Assembly (NCBI GenBank): GCA_964602995.1
Contig: CAZRTM010000104.1
Coordinates: forward strand, 1 to 14,781
Source of the DNA: JAAYYY01 sp964602995
GTDB lineage: Bacteria > Chloroflexota > Anaerolineae > Promineifilales > Promineifilaceae
Direction: 5' to 3'
DNA: 14,781 nt
A program made the translations under genes and the position numbers. The stretch's first letter is position 1, and the number at the start of each line of letters is the position of its first letter. Below, piece by piece: positions 14,212-14,781 of the stretch. The notes under the pieces are model-generated. The model searched no databases. It was not told the origin of the DNA and saw only the letters and a program-made list of their open reading frames with translations.

Positions 14212-14778
14212 ATGAATAAAGAACAAAGAGCGTCACTCTGGAACTATATTGTTCTGGTCCTCTTCTTCATCGGCAACGTACTCACCATCGTCTCCCTTGC
14301 CGCTGAGCTATTGGGATTGGACCTGACGCCAGGCTTCGGCATGGTGCAAATGTTCCAGTTGCTCGTAGGTCTTACTTTCCTCACCCTGGCCGGTTTCCTA
14401 CACATCTACAGCCTGCGCGCCCCCGATACACCCCGCTCCCTTCAAGCCGATATCGGCATCCGGCTGGCAGCCACCGGCCTTGTCTTCGCCTACGTGTCGG
14501 GTCTCGCCGACCTTATGGGCATTGGCACCCACACCACTCCCCAATTTGAGCGCCCCTTTGTTGGACCGCTACAGTTAGGCGGGCTTGTCCTGGGCATCAT
14601 TTCCATCACCACCGGCATGATCCTGTACCACACCAGCCGCGGTTCCCGCCCCATTTCCTTGCTCGAATCCCTTTTCAATAACCATTCAGAAGCGCCAACC
14701 CGCCAGGAAGAAGCCAACAGCAATAGCAATTCACCGGAAGTTGACCCGGCCCCCTCTGCCCAGCGCGAAGGCGTTTAG
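14212..14778 (+). CDS. Four-helix integral membrane protein of unknown function
   Basis: 188 aa. Predicted membrane helices at ~11-34, 44-67, 80-104 and 117-140. A loop after helix 3 carries GIGTHTTPQFERPFVGPLQ. The C-terminal ~45 residues are hydrophilic, rich in Asn, Ser, Pro and Glu, with a short NSNSNS run, probably a disordered tail; the charges after helix 4 (TSRGSR) place it in the cytoplasm by the positive-inside rule. I recognise no family and no catalytic motif. It stands alone downstream of the tRNA terminator and ends 3 nt before the window ends. Confidence 0.75.
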   Translation: MNKEQRASLWNYIVLVLFFIGNVLTIVSLAAELLGLDLTPGFGMVQMFQLLVGLTFLTLAGFLHIYSLRAPDTPRSLQADIGIRLAATGLVFAYVSGLADLMGIGTHTTPQFERPFVGPLQLGGLVLGIISITTGMILYHTSRGSRPISLLESLFNNHSEAPTRQEEANSNSNSPEVDPAPSAQREGV

Positions 14779-14781
14779 GCA

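Noticed and set aside
1..14781. CRISPR arrays, insertion sequences, rRNA
   Set aside because: No regularly spaced repeats, transposase motifs or rRNA-like stretches were seen on either strand.

Overview
The window looks like chromosomal DNA from a Chloroflexota bacterium (probably the Anaerolineae/Caldilineae side), most likely a metagenome-assembled scaffold. This is inferred from moderately high GC, an exonuclease-helicase DinG fusion, a CSLREA/beta-helix secreted protein, a DUF4242 protein, a YprB-like RNase H-fold protein with TPRs, and a CPBP-type membrane protease. There is no phage, IS element, CRISPR array or integrase. A run of exactly 100 N (11463-11562) is a scaffolding gap.

Layout. 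18-2831 (-): DinG-family helicase with an N-terminal DEDDh exonuclease. It is divergent from 2992-5574 (+), a large LuxR-type ATPase regulator (LAL family), which is preceded by a possible 13-codon leader ORF. 5748-6677 (+): a secreted CSLREA/beta-helix protein that ends in mid-repeat. It overlaps a short remnant that resembles the N-terminus of a LysE-type exporter. 6818-9384 (+): a tight cluster of DUF4242 protein, NAD-dependent epimerase, membrane-anchored methyltransferase and leucyl/phenylalanyl-tRNA-protein transferase (aat). The last three genes are joined by ATGA overlaps. 9464-10459 (+): an NTF2-like (DUF4440/CaMKII-AD type) protein and inorganic pyrophosphatase.

Convergent to these on the minus strand are a secreted alpha/beta-hydrolase esterase (10467-11462, 5' end lost in the gap) and a YprB-like ribonuclease H-fold/TPR protein (11563-12842, last residues lost in the gap). 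A reading frame that runs through the N-run and joins these two is an artefact. Divergent from the YprB-like gene is a CPBP metalloprotease (12992-13981, +), then tRNA-Pro(GGG) with a good promoter and a strong terminator, and finally a four-helix membrane protein of unknown function (14212-14778).

No complete new defence or mobile system is visible. The most interesting signals are regulatory. Recurrent TGN-TAnnnT extended -10 boxes occur, and several genes have a TATAAT/TACAAT box only 6-7 nt before the start codon with no Shine-Dalgarno, which points to leaderless mRNAs alongside ordinary SD-led genes. There is also a 20-bp near-perfect palindrome at the predicted start of the CPBP transcript, a pair of CC-W6-GG motifs 22 bp apart behind the LuxR gene, and a scar of gene decay between the CSLREA and DUF4242 genes.
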